Translations under genes and position numbers: made by a program
NCBI GenBank assembly: GCA_964614585.1
Contig: CAZTLW010000145.1
Coordinates: 1-5,401 of the forward strand
DNA length: 5,401 bases
Direction: 5' to 3'
Source: JAHEFX01 sp964614585
Lineage (GTDB): Bacteria; Actinomycetota; Acidimicrobiia; Spongiisociales; JAENVV01
Part shown: piece by piece, positions 1 through 5,266 of the stretch
Layout: every line of letters starts with the position of its first letter
How positions within the stretch are numbered: the stretch's first letter is position 1
Notes under the pieces: generated by a model
The model's database searches: none
Seen by the model: only the letters and a program-made list of their open reading frames with translations
Told to the model about the DNA's origin: nothing

Positions 1-51
1 CGACGCCCACAACCCTGGGTCGGCGATCAGGCGACGCTCACAACCCAGGGT
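1..51. repeat. Pair of 20-bp direct repeats, 31-bp period (left pair)
   Basis: Two copies of a 20-bp unit lie at 1-20 and 32-51. The second reads CGACGCTCACAACCCAGGGT; the first differs at two positions (T to C in the left arm, and central A to T in the palindrome ACCCWGGGT). The copies are separated by 11 bp, so starts are 31 bp apart, close to three helical turns. The pair ends 3 bp beyond the stop codon of the MetF-like gene, so it is its immediate 3' flank. The same unit with the same period recurs at 5267-5317. The window edge cuts the left side, so more copies may exist. No coding function is visible; the role is unknown. Confidence 0.85.
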
Positions 52-53
52 TG
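10..53 (-). terminator. Possible hairpin terminator after the MetF-like gene
   Basis: Positions 10-20 (CAACCCTGGGT) and 43-53 (ACCCAGGGTTG) are perfectly complementary, giving an 11-bp stem with a 22-nt loop. On the minus strand the stem starts one base after the TAG stop (55-57) of the MetF-like gene. There is no U-tract after it, so it is not a classical intrinsic terminator, although GC-rich actinobacterial terminators often lack one. The stem arms are the palindromic cores of the two repeat copies, which differ at the central base so that they pair with each other without a mismatch. Terminator function is inferred from position and structure only. Confidence 0.4.
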
Positions 54-54
54 G

Positions 55-849
55 CTACGCGGGATGGAGGGTGTGGCGCCAGGCGGCGGCCTCGCCGATG
101 ACCGTGGCCGGCTTCAGGCCCGTGAGGACGATGCCGCCCAGCCCGAGCGCCTCCGCCCGGGTCGCCACCTCGGTGGCGGCGTCCCAGGCCAGCGAGCGGC
201 GGTCGTCGGTCTCGTCGAGGCGGGCCTTCAGTCCCTCGGTGGCGGCGACCGCCCCGAAGCCCTCGGCGGTCTCGGCCCACCGCCGGCTGAACGGGGGCAG
301 CACCATGAGGTGCAACGGCGGCATCGTCGGATCCCAGCCGAGCCGGTCGAGCTCGGCGTCGAGCGTGGCCGGGTCGATGATCGGGCCCACGACGAGGAAG
401 TCGGGCCGCAACTCCATCCGCCGCTTCATCTGCCACTTCCGGAACCGGGTGGGGATCCCCACCTCGAAGGCGATGCCGATCCGATCCTTCAACTCCTCGA
501 GGTGCTCGACGATCTCGTAGTGGTGGGCGAGGTGGTCGACGGCCGGCACCGTGTCGCCCGTCACGACGAGGAACGAGTCGACGCCGTTGCCGAGCGCTCC
601 CCGGACCTCCGACTCGATGGCGAGCACGTTGCGGTCCCGGGTCGACACCACCACCGTGGGGTGGACCGATGGCACGTCGTGGGTCACCCGGGCGGCGTAC
701 GCGTAGGGCGAGACCCGGATCTTGCCAAAGACGTTGTCGGTGACGAGCACGTGATCCCATGCCCCGTCGAGGGCGAGGTGGTCGGCCGACGGCAGCTCCG
801 GGGGGTTGATCTCGGCGGCGACGACGAAGTGGTCGTGTCCGGTCAGCAT
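55..849 (-). CDS. MetF-family protein (5,10-methylenetetrahydrofolate reductase-like, divergent)
   Basis: A 264-residue soluble protein with the layout of the methylenetetrahydrofolate reductase TIM barrel. Visible landmarks are AAEINPP at 11-17, matching the family's FEFFPP segment with its catalytic glutamate (here Glu13), VTGD at 96-99, matching the (R)GD segment whose aspartate contacts flavin (Asp99), and RPDFLVVGPIID at 148-159, aligning with the family's GADFxxTQxxFD. In that last segment the usual Thr-Gln is Val-Gly, so a residue that binds folate in E. coli MetF (Gln183) appears missing. The protein is also about 30 residues shorter than E. coli MetF. The expected reaction is NAD(P)H/FAD-dependent reduction of 5,10-methylene-THF to 5-methyl-THF, the methyl donor for MetH, and its position 4 nt after metH fits that. 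The ATG at 849 is chosen because GAGGTG lies 5 nt upstream. An altered substrate or a non-catalytic MetF paralogue is possible, so no symbol is given. Confidence 0.8.
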   Translation of the reverse strand: MLTGHDHFVVAAEINPPELPSADHLALDGAWDHVLVTDNVFGKIRVSPYAYAARVTHDVPSVHPTVVVSTRDRNVLAIESEVRGALGNGVDSFLVVTGDTVPAVDHLAHHYEIVEHLEELKDRIGIAFEVGIPTRFRKWQMKRRMELRPDFLVVGPIIDPATLDAELDRLGWDPTMPPLHLMVLPPFSRRWAETAEGFGAVAATEGLKARLDETDDRRSLAWDAATEVATRAEALGLGGIVLTGLKPATVIGEAAAWRHTLHPA

Positions 850-853
850 GTGG

Positions 854-860
854 TCACCTC
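854..860 (-). promoter_or_regulatory. Ribosome binding site of the MetF-like gene, overlapping the metH stop
   Basis: On the minus strand GAGGTGA runs from 860 to 854, with 5 nt between GAGGTG and the ATG at 849. Its last three bases are the TGA stop codon of metH. The terminating metH ribosome therefore sits on the next gene's Shine-Dalgarno site, which strongly suggests translational coupling and fixes the start codon of the downstream gene. Confidence 0.75.
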
Positions 861-3800
861 GCGACGAAGTACTTGGCCCTGGGGTGGTGGCAGATGATCG
901 CCGAGGTCGTCTGCTCGGGCTGGTACTGCCACGACGTCTCCGCCGAGCAGGCCACCCCGATCCGCTCGGCGCCGAGCAGTTCGGCGACCACCGCGTTGTC
1001 GGTCAGGTCGGGACAGGCCGGGTAGCCCCATGAGTAGCGGCCGCCCCGGTACTGCTGGCGGAACAGGCCGGCGAGCGACGGCCCGTCCTCGTCGGCGAAC
1101 CCCCAGTCCTCGCGGACCCGGCGGTGCCAGTACTCGGCGAGCGCCTCGGCCATCTCGACCCCGAGGCCGTGGGTGAAGAGGTACTCCTGGTACTCGTGGG
1201 CCGCGAACAACTCGGCGGCCCGCTCGGTGACCGCCGGGCCCACCGTGACGATGTGGAACGCCGCCCAGTCGGGGCGGTCGGTGGCGAAGAAGTCGGCGAT
1301 GCACAGCCACGGGTCCGCCGACTGGCGGGGGAACGAGAACCGGGCACGCTCCGCGGTACGGTCCTCGTCCTTCCACACCACCAGGTCGTCGCCCTCGGCG
1401 TTGGCGGGCAGGAACCCGTAGACGACCTGGGGCACGAGCAGGTGCTCGGCCCGGGCGGCGGCGAGCCGGTCCCGCAGCAGGGGTCGGAGCCGCTCCTTGA
1501 AGGCGGCGTCGTCCTCCCCGTCCTCGGGACGGAACTGCCACTGGTTGCGGAACAGGGCGGTCTCGTTGAGGTAGCCGGCGACGTCCTCGAGCGCGATGCC
1601 CTTCACGATCCGGGTGCCGACGAACGGTGGCTCGGGGATCTCGACGTCGGTGACCGACGGCGCCCGGTCGGGACGGGTGGCCGGGTCGGGGGCCGTTCGG
1701 GCAGGCCGTTCCGGGAGGACGCGGGTCGGCGTCCGACCGAACTCGGGGTCCACCTCACCGGTGCGGCGCAGCTCGGCGAGGCGGTCCATCACCGCCAGGC
1801 CCGCAAAGGCATCCTTGCCGTAGAAGAGTGGGCCGCCGTAGACCGCCCGCAGGTCATGCTCGACGTAGCGACGGGTGAGCGCCGCCCCACCCAGCAGCAC
1901 CGGCGTGTCGCCGAGGCCACGGCGGGTCAACTCCTCGAGGTTGTCGCGCATGATGAGCGTCGACTTCACGAGCAGGCCCGACATCCCGATGGCGTCGGCG
2001 CCCACCTCGAGCGCCGTCTCGACCATCTCGCGAACGTCGACCTTGATGCCGAGGTTGTGCACCTCGTACCCGTTGTTCGACAGGATGATGTCGACGAGGT
2101 TCTTGCCGATGTCGTGGACGTCGCCCTTCACGGTGGCGAGCACGATCGAGCCCTTGGTCTCCCCCTCGGCCCGCTCCATGTGGGGCTCGAGGTGGGCCAC
2201 CGCCGCCTTCATGGTCTGCGCCGACTGGAGGACGAACGGCAGCTGCATCTCGCCCGACGCGAACCGGTCGCCGACCACCTTCATCCCGTCCAACAGGACC
2301 TCGTTGACGATGACGAGGGCCTCCATCGAACCCAGCGCCTCGTCGAGGTCGGCGACGAGGCCGTCCCGGTCGCCATCGATGATCCGCTGGGAGAGGCGGC
2401 GCTCGACCGGCCAGCCGGAGCGGTCGTCGGTCACCGTCCGCACCGAGGTGACGTCCTCGAAGGCGACGAGGAGGCGCTCGAGGGGATCGCCGTCGTCGCG
2501 GCGGTCGAAGATGAGGTCGCGGCAGACGGCGACGTGCTCGTCGTCGATGCGCGAGAGGGGCACGATCTTGCCGGCGTGGACGATGGCGGCGTCGAGGCCG
2601 GCGTCGACCGCCTCGGCGAGGAACACCGAGTTGAGGACGTGGCGGGCGGCGGGTTTCAGCCCGAACGACACGTTCGAGACCCCGAGCACGGTGCGCACCC
2701 CCGGCAGTTCGGCCTTGATGCGGCGGATGGCCTCGAGGGTCTCGATGCCGTCACGACGGAGGTCGTCGTCGCCGGTGGAGAGCGGGAACGTGAGCGGGTC
2801 GATGAGGAGGTCCGAGGGGGCGAGCCCGTAGCGCTCGGTGGCCAGGTCGTGGAGTCGGTGGGCGACCCGCAGCTTCCAGTCGGCGTCGCGGGCCTGGCCC
2901 TCCTCGTCGATGCAGAGGCAGATCACCGCCGCCCCGTGCTCGGCGGCGAGGCGGAACACCCGGTCGAGTCGGGAGCCCGGCGCCTCCCCGTCCTCGAGGT
3001 TGGCGGAGTTGAGCACCGACCGTCCGCCGAGGTGGCGGAGGCCGGCCGACATCACCTCGGGCTCGGTCGAGTCCAGCACGACCGGGGCGGTGACCTCGGT
3101 GGCGAAGCGGGCAGCGACGGCGTCCATGTCGGCGACGCCGTCGCGGCCGACGTAGTCGACGCAGAGGTCGACGAAGTGGGCGGCCTCGGCGACCTGCTCC
3201 TGGCCGATCCGCACGCAGGCATCGAGGTCGCCGGCCAGCATCGCCTCCCGGAACGCCCGCGAACCGTTGGCGTTGGTCCGCTCCCCGATGATGAGGAACG
3301 ACGTGTCCTGGTCGAAGGGCACGAACGAGTAGAGGCTGGTGGCACCCGCCTCGGGGCGGGGCTCCCGGCGGGCGGGCGTGAGGTCCCGGCAGCGGTCGAC
3401 GACCGCCGCGAGGTGCTCGGGGGTGGTGCCACAGCACCCACCGATCACGGTCACCCCGAGCTCGGTCACGAACCGCTCGAGGTGGTCGGCGAGGGCCTCG
3501 GGTGTGAGGTCGTAGTGCATCTCGCCGTCGACCACCGACGGGAGGCCGGCGTTGGGGATGACCGAGATCGGCACCGCGGCGTGGCGGGCGAGGTGGCGGA
3601 GGTGCTCGCCCATCTCCTCGGGCCCCGTGGCGCAGTTCATGCCGACGACGTCGACGCCGAGCGGCTCGATCGCCCCCAGGGCGGCGCCGATCTCGGTGCC
3701 CGGCAGCATCCGGCCGGTCAGCTCGATGGTCACCTGGGCCTGGATCGGCACCTCCCGGCCCTCGGCGGCCATCGCCCGGCGGGAGCCGACCACCGCCGCC

Positions 3801-4327
3801 TTCAGGCCGAGCAGGTCGAACTGGGTCTCGACCAACAGGAGGTCGACGCCGCCCGCCAGCAGGCCCCGGGCCTGGGTCTCGTATTGGTCGACGAGCTCGT
3901 CGAAGCCGATCTGGCCGAGGGAGGGGAACTTCGTGCCGGGTCCCATCGACCCCGCCACCCAGCGGGGGTGGTCGGGCGTCGACCAGCGGTCGGCGGCGGC
4001 CCGGGCGAGCTCGGCGCCGGCCCGGGACAACTCGTGGGCCCGGTCGGCGATCCCGTACTCGGCGAGCGGCACGCCGAAGGAGCCGAACGTGTTGGTCTCG
4101 ACCACGTCGACGCCGACGGCGAGGAAGGCGTCGTGGAAGGCCGTGACGACGTCGGGACGGGTTACGTTGAGCAGTTCGTTGCAGCCGTCGAGGTCTGGTC
4201 CGCCGAAGTCGTCGGCCGTGAGTTCTTGGCGTTGGAGCCAGGTACCGGCACCGCCGTCATAGATCACGACGCGCGAACGAGCGGCCTCGAGATAGGTACA
4301 GGCGGGGTCTGCGCTGGTGGTCGGCAT
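854..4327 (-). CDS. metH: Cobalamin-dependent methionine synthase (5-methyltetrahydrofolate-homocysteine methyltransferase)
   Basis: A full-length, 1157-residue, four-module MetH that transfers a methyl group from 5-methyl-THF through cob(I)alamin to homocysteine in the cytosol. Modules in order: homocysteine domain, about 10-315, with zinc ligands Cys232 (in GMNCATG) and Cys298/Cys299 (in GGCCGTTPEH); folate domain, about 345-600, with IGERTNANGSRAF at 347-359, DPLTFPLSTG at 510-519 and GVSNVSFG at 549-556; cobalamin cap, about 640-725; cobalamin Rossmann domain, about 726-850, with DVHDIG at 736-741 supplying the lower axial ligand His738, then SGLLVKST at 783-790; a Pro/Arg-rich linker, about 860-900; and the SAM-binding reactivation domain, about 905-1157, with RYSWGYPACPD at 1097-1107 and a terminal HHPRAKYF. 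E. coli MetH is 1227 residues, so this is slightly compact but complete. The start at 4327 has GGAG 9 nt upstream and gives the usual short N-terminus. It is first in an operon with the MetF-like gene and lies behind a SAM riboswitch. The first domain has DGGAGT where DGAMGT is common. Confidence 0.97.
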   Translation of the reverse strand: MPTTSADPACTYLEAARSRVVIYDGGAGTWLQRQELTADDFGGPDLDGCNELLNVTRPDVVTAFHDAFLAVGVDVVETNTFGSFGVPLAEYGIADRAHELSRAGAELARAAADRWSTPDHPRWVAGSMGPGTKFPSLGQIGFDELVDQYETQARGLLAGGVDLLLVETQFDLLGLKAAVVGSRRAMAAEGREVPIQAQVTIELTGRMLPGTEIGAALGAIEPLGVDVVGMNCATGPEEMGEHLRHLARHAAVPISVIPNAGLPSVVDGEMHYDLTPEALADHLERFVTELGVTVIGGCCGTTPEHLAAVVDRCRDLTPARREPRPEAGATSLYSFVPFDQDTSFLIIGERTNANGSRAFREAMLAGDLDACVRIGQEQVAEAAHFVDLCVDYVGRDGVADMDAVAARFATEVTAPVVLDSTEPEVMSAGLRHLGGRSVLNSANLEDGEAPGSRLDRVFRLAAEHGAAVICLCIDEEGQARDADWKLRVAHRLHDLATERYGLAPSDLLIDPLTFPLSTGDDDLRRDGIETLEAIRRIKAELPGVRTVLGVSNVSFGLKPAARHVLNSVFLAEAVDAGLDAAIVHAGKIVPLSRIDDEHVAVCRDLIFDRRDDGDPLERLLVAFEDVTSVRTVTDDRSGWPVERRLSQRIIDGDRDGLVADLDEALGSMEALVIVNEVLLDGMKVVGDRFASGEMQLPFVLQSAQTMKAAVAHLEPHMERAEGETKGSIVLATVKGDVHDIGKNLVDIILSNNGYEVHNLGIKVDVREMVETALEVGADAIGMSGLLVKSTLIMRDNLEELTRRGLGDTPVLLGGAALTRRYVEHDLRAVYGGPLFYGKDAFAGLAVMDRLAELRRTGEVDPEFGRTPTRVLPERPARTAPDPATRPDRAPSVTDVEIPEPPFVGTRIVKGIALEDVAGYLNETALFRNQWQFRPEDGEDDAAFKERLRPLLRDRLAAARAEHLLVPQVVYGFLPANAEGDDLVVWKDEDRTAERARFSFPRQSADPWLCIADFFATDRPDWAAFHIVTVGPAVTERAAELFAAHEYQEYLFTHGLGVEMAEALAEYWHRRVREDWGFADEDGPSLAGLFRQQYRGGRYSWGYPACPDLTDNAVVAELLGAERIGVACSAETSWQYQPEQTTSAIICHHPRAKYFVAR

Positions 4328-4336
4328 GTCGGCTCG

Positions 4337-4340
4337 CTCC
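4337..4340 (-). promoter_or_regulatory. Ribosome binding site of metH
   Basis: On the minus strand GGAG at 4340-4337 lies 9 nt before the metH ATG. It is a modest Shine-Dalgarno site within GGAGCGAGCC. The GAGCG part can pair with CGCTC of the hairpin just upstream (4347-4361), so its accessibility may depend on leader folding. Confidence 0.5.
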
Positions 4341-4346
4341 GTTCGT

Positions 4347-4361
4347 GCGCTCGCCGAGCGC
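4347..4361 (-). promoter_or_regulatory. Leader hairpin between SAM aptamer and metH (candidate expression platform)
   Basis: GCGCTC and GAGCGC (4361-4356 and 4352-4347 on the minus strand) form a perfect 6-bp stem with a 3-nt loop, 20 nt downstream of the aptamer's closing P1 helix. No U-tract follows, so control of translation is more likely than classical termination. The pentamer TCGGC (4357-4353) can instead pair with GCCGA directly after P1 (4381-4377) or with an identical GCCGA just before the ATG (4333-4329). CGCTC can also pair with the Shine-Dalgarno segment GAGCG. These mutually exclusive pairings are visible in the sequence; their use as a switch is inference. Confidence 0.45.
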
Positions 4362-4381
4362 CGCCGGCGGAACCGGTCGGC

Positions 4382-4466
4382 CTCATCGTTCAGGCGTTGG
4401 CACCGTGCCGTCGTCGGTCGGTTGCCGCGGGATCGTCGGGCCTGTCCCTTCCCCGCTCATGATGAG
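4382..4466 (-). promoter_or_regulatory. SAM riboswitch aptamer (SAM-I/SAM-IV clan), without P4
   Basis: Reading the minus strand from 4466: P1 5' strand CTCATC (4466-4461); P2a GCGGG/CCCGC (4456-4452 with 4431-4427); an internal loop with GAA opposite GACGAT, resembling the SAM-I kink-turn; P2b GGG/CCC capped by ACAGG (4448-4438); the hallmark GGCAACC (4426-4420) opening P3, which closes at CGGTGCC (4405-4399) to give GGC/GCC plus ACCG/CGGT; then a short AACGCCTGAAC junction and the P1 3' strand GATGAG (4387-4382). CAGG of the P2 loop (4444-4441) and CCTG of the junction (4394-4391) are exactly complementary, as expected for the clan's pseudoknot. SAM-I RNAs normally have a P4 hairpin between P3 and P1; here only 11 nt are present. 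The RNA should bind SAM and shut down metH and the MetF-like gene when SAM is plentiful. Class is uncertain (SAM-I, SAM-IV or SAM-I/IV). Confidence 0.85.
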
Positions 4467-4476
4467 CGCAGCGGAC

Positions 4477-4505
4477 AGGATACCGACCCGTCGCGGTCCG
4501 GTCGG
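4477..4505 (-). promoter_or_regulatory. Candidate promoter of the metH operon
   Basis: On the minus strand TATCCT (4482-4477) fits the TAnnnT pattern of a -10 element. With a 17-nt spacer, CCGACC (4505-4500) is a weak -35 sharing the GAC core. Transcription would start near 4470-4468, two to four nucleotides before the riboswitch P1 helix, giving a leader of about 142 nt. The tight placement of -10 against aptamer supports the call; the weak -35 lowers confidence. Confidence 0.5.
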
Positions 4506-4598
4506 CGGGTGCCCGGCCCCTCGTGTTCGTTCCTGTCGGGCTGGGCCTTCGTGGGGATGGCTGGGGCCGACGGGTTCGCGGGTGCCTCCCTCGTTGTT

Positions 4599-4636
4599 GT
4601 GTCGCCTGGCCCCCTGGTGGTTGGGGCACGCGACAC
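4599..4636. repeat. Long imperfect inverted repeat in the divergent intergenic region
   Basis: GTGTCGC (4599-4605) pairs with GCGACAC (4630-4636). Inside it, after a CTG/AC internal loop, GCCCC (4609-4613) pairs with GGGGC (4623-4627) around a 9-nt loop. That gives 12 base pairs in all. It lies about 95 bp upstream of the metH -10 and 30 bp upstream of the rightward -35. No U-tract follows on either strand. It could be a regulator site or part of a small RNA; nothing in the sequence decides this. Confidence 0.55.
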
Positions 4637-4665
4637 GAGAACGGGCAGGTCGCGTTCGCCGTGGG

Positions 4666-4695
4666 TTGACGGCGAGGACACCCCCTGTCCACCAT
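4666..4695 (+). promoter_or_regulatory. Candidate promoter of the acidic-protein gene
   Basis: TTGACG (4666-4671) matches the -35 consensus at five of six positions. After an 18-nt spacer, CACCAT (4690-4695) is a poor -10 (three of six). Transcription would begin near 4702, leaving a 5' leader of about 40 nt. The strong -35 and the distance to the start codon support the call; the weak -10 is the reason for low confidence. Confidence 0.35.
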
Positions 4696-4731
4696 GCGCT
4701 CGTAGCGTGCCGACGAAGTCGGTCCGACGAC

Positions 4732-4737
4732 GGGAGG
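4732..4737 (+). promoter_or_regulatory. Ribosome binding site of the acidic-protein gene
   Basis: GGGAGG lies 5 nt before the ATG at 4743. It selects this start over in-frame upstream starts that would run back through the intergenic region to 4317 and overlap the metH start, and which lack such a site. Confidence 0.8.
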
Positions 4738-4742
4738 CTCCG

Positions 4743-5213
4743 ATGCGAGACGACGGCAGGCGAGTGGTCAAGATCGCCGACCAGTTGGCCATCCGAGCCC
4801 TGGCGACGGACGGGGCGACGCTCGATGGTGACGTCATCAGGGCTGGCATCGCCCAGTTGGGGGCGATTCTCGGTGACGCCCTCCTGATGAGCGGGGCGAC
4901 CGAGGCCGAGGTGACGTTCGGCCTGGAGGTGGACGCCGATCTCGGCGCCGTGGTCGTGGTCCCGGCGGACGATGCCCTGCTCGAGGTCACCTTCGAGTGG
5001 GACACCGACGACCTGGTCCTCATGTGGGAGGACGACGAAGAGATCGACGACCTCGACGACCTCGACGACGAGGCCGACGTGCCCTACGGCTTCGGTTTCG
5101 ACGACGACGCCGAGGACATCGAGTACGACGACGAGGACGACGAGGACGACGAGGACGACGAGGACGACGAGGACGACGACCTCGATGGCGAGGACGATCT
5201 CGACGAGGAGTAG
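4743..5213 (+). CDS. Small protein with alpha/beta core and long acidic tail; trypsin-co-occurring-domain-like
   Basis: A 156-residue protein with no signal peptide or membrane segment. Residues 1-50 are mostly helical in character. Residues 53-88 alternate hydrophobic and polar residues like a beta-meander, with VTFGLEV at 57-63, GAVVVVP at 68-74 and LEVTFEWD at 80-87. From about 87 onward nearly every residue is Asp or Glu, interrupted by PYGFGF at 114-119. The pattern (E)VxFGLxV, then GAVVxxxADD, then xxVTFxW resembles the Trypco1/CU044_2847 family (VxFGxKL...AxxGAxIAxAxxxxxFKVTLTW). That family is found with trypsin-like proteases and in actinobacterial conflict systems, but no such partner is in view. 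The tail could be a DNA- or basic-protein-mimicking or metal-binding segment. It is divergent from metH with its own ribosome site. Existence as a gene is well supported; family assignment is tentative and function unknown. Confidence 0.8.
   Translation: MRDDGRRVVKIADQLAIRALATDGATLDGDVIRAGIAQLGAILGDALLMSGATEAEVTFGLEVDADLGAVVVVPADDALLEVTFEWDTDDLVLMWEDDEEIDDLDDLDDEADVPYGFGFDDDAEDIEYDDEDDEDDEDDEDDEDDDLDGEDDLDEE
5127..5171 (+). repeat. In-frame 9-bp tandem repeat encoding Asp-Asp-Glu
   Basis: Five perfect copies of GACGACGAG encode DDE units at residues 129-143 of the acidic protein, followed by GAC GAC GAC. The unit is a multiple of three, so copy-number change would alter tail length without shifting frame. 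Perfect identity, including synonymous positions, points to recent slippage-type expansion. Confidence 0.9.
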
Positions 5214-5215
5214 GG

Positions 5216-5230
5216 CTCGGGCCAACCGAG
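5216..5230 (+). terminator. Possible weak terminator hairpin after the acidic-protein gene
   Basis: CTCGG (5216-5220) and CCGAG (5226-5230) form a 5-bp stem with a 5-nt loop, starting 3 nt after the TAG stop. There is no U-tract, and the stem is short, so termination here is only suggested by position. The repeat pair at 5267-5317 offers a stronger stem further on. Confidence 0.25.
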
Positions 5231-5266
5231 GGCCCTGAGCGACGGAGCCTGCAGCAAGCGCCAGGG

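Larger units (their letters stand above)
4328..4742. other. Divergent intergenic region between metH and the acidic-protein gene
   Basis: This 415-bp stretch separates two divergent start codons and carries no convincing gene. The left third (4328-4505) is the metH leader and promoter. The right part holds a long hairpin (4599-4636) and a candidate rightward promoter (4666-4695). In 4506-4598 I see nothing recognisable beyond GC-rich sequence. Open frames that cross this region are extensions or shadows of the flanking genes and lack ribosome binding sites. Confidence 0.7.

Noticed and set aside
1..51. CRISPR array
   Set aside because: Only two 20-bp copies with an 11-bp linker occur at each site, spacers are too short, and no cas genes are present.
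64..897. A 277-codon plus-strand open frame opposite the MetF-like gene
   Set aside because: No ribosome binding site or recognisable motif, low-complexity composition, and it lies antisense to a gene with family landmarks.
1124..4462. A 1112-codon open frame antisense to metH, on the plus strand
   Set aside because: It is a GC-bias shadow: the composition is dominated by Gly, Arg, Val, Glu and Asp, no domain is recognisable, and it mirrors a fully motif-supported MetH on the other strand.
4328..4505. Cobalamin riboswitch upstream of metH
   Set aside because: This would be plausible for a B12-dependent enzyme, but the leader instead shows the SAM-clan motifs GGCAACC and GGTGCCAA with a matching P1, and no B12-box GCCACTG is present.
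4599..4636. tRNA-like cloverleaf
   Set aside because: The stems do not fit acceptor, D, anticodon and T arms, and no T-loop GTTCRANNC motif is present in the right position.
4317..4742. An upstream extension of the acidic protein to 298 residues
   Set aside because: The extension would overlap the metH start and cover the riboswitch; its composition is unlike the core protein, and the only good ribosome site precedes the ATG at 4743.
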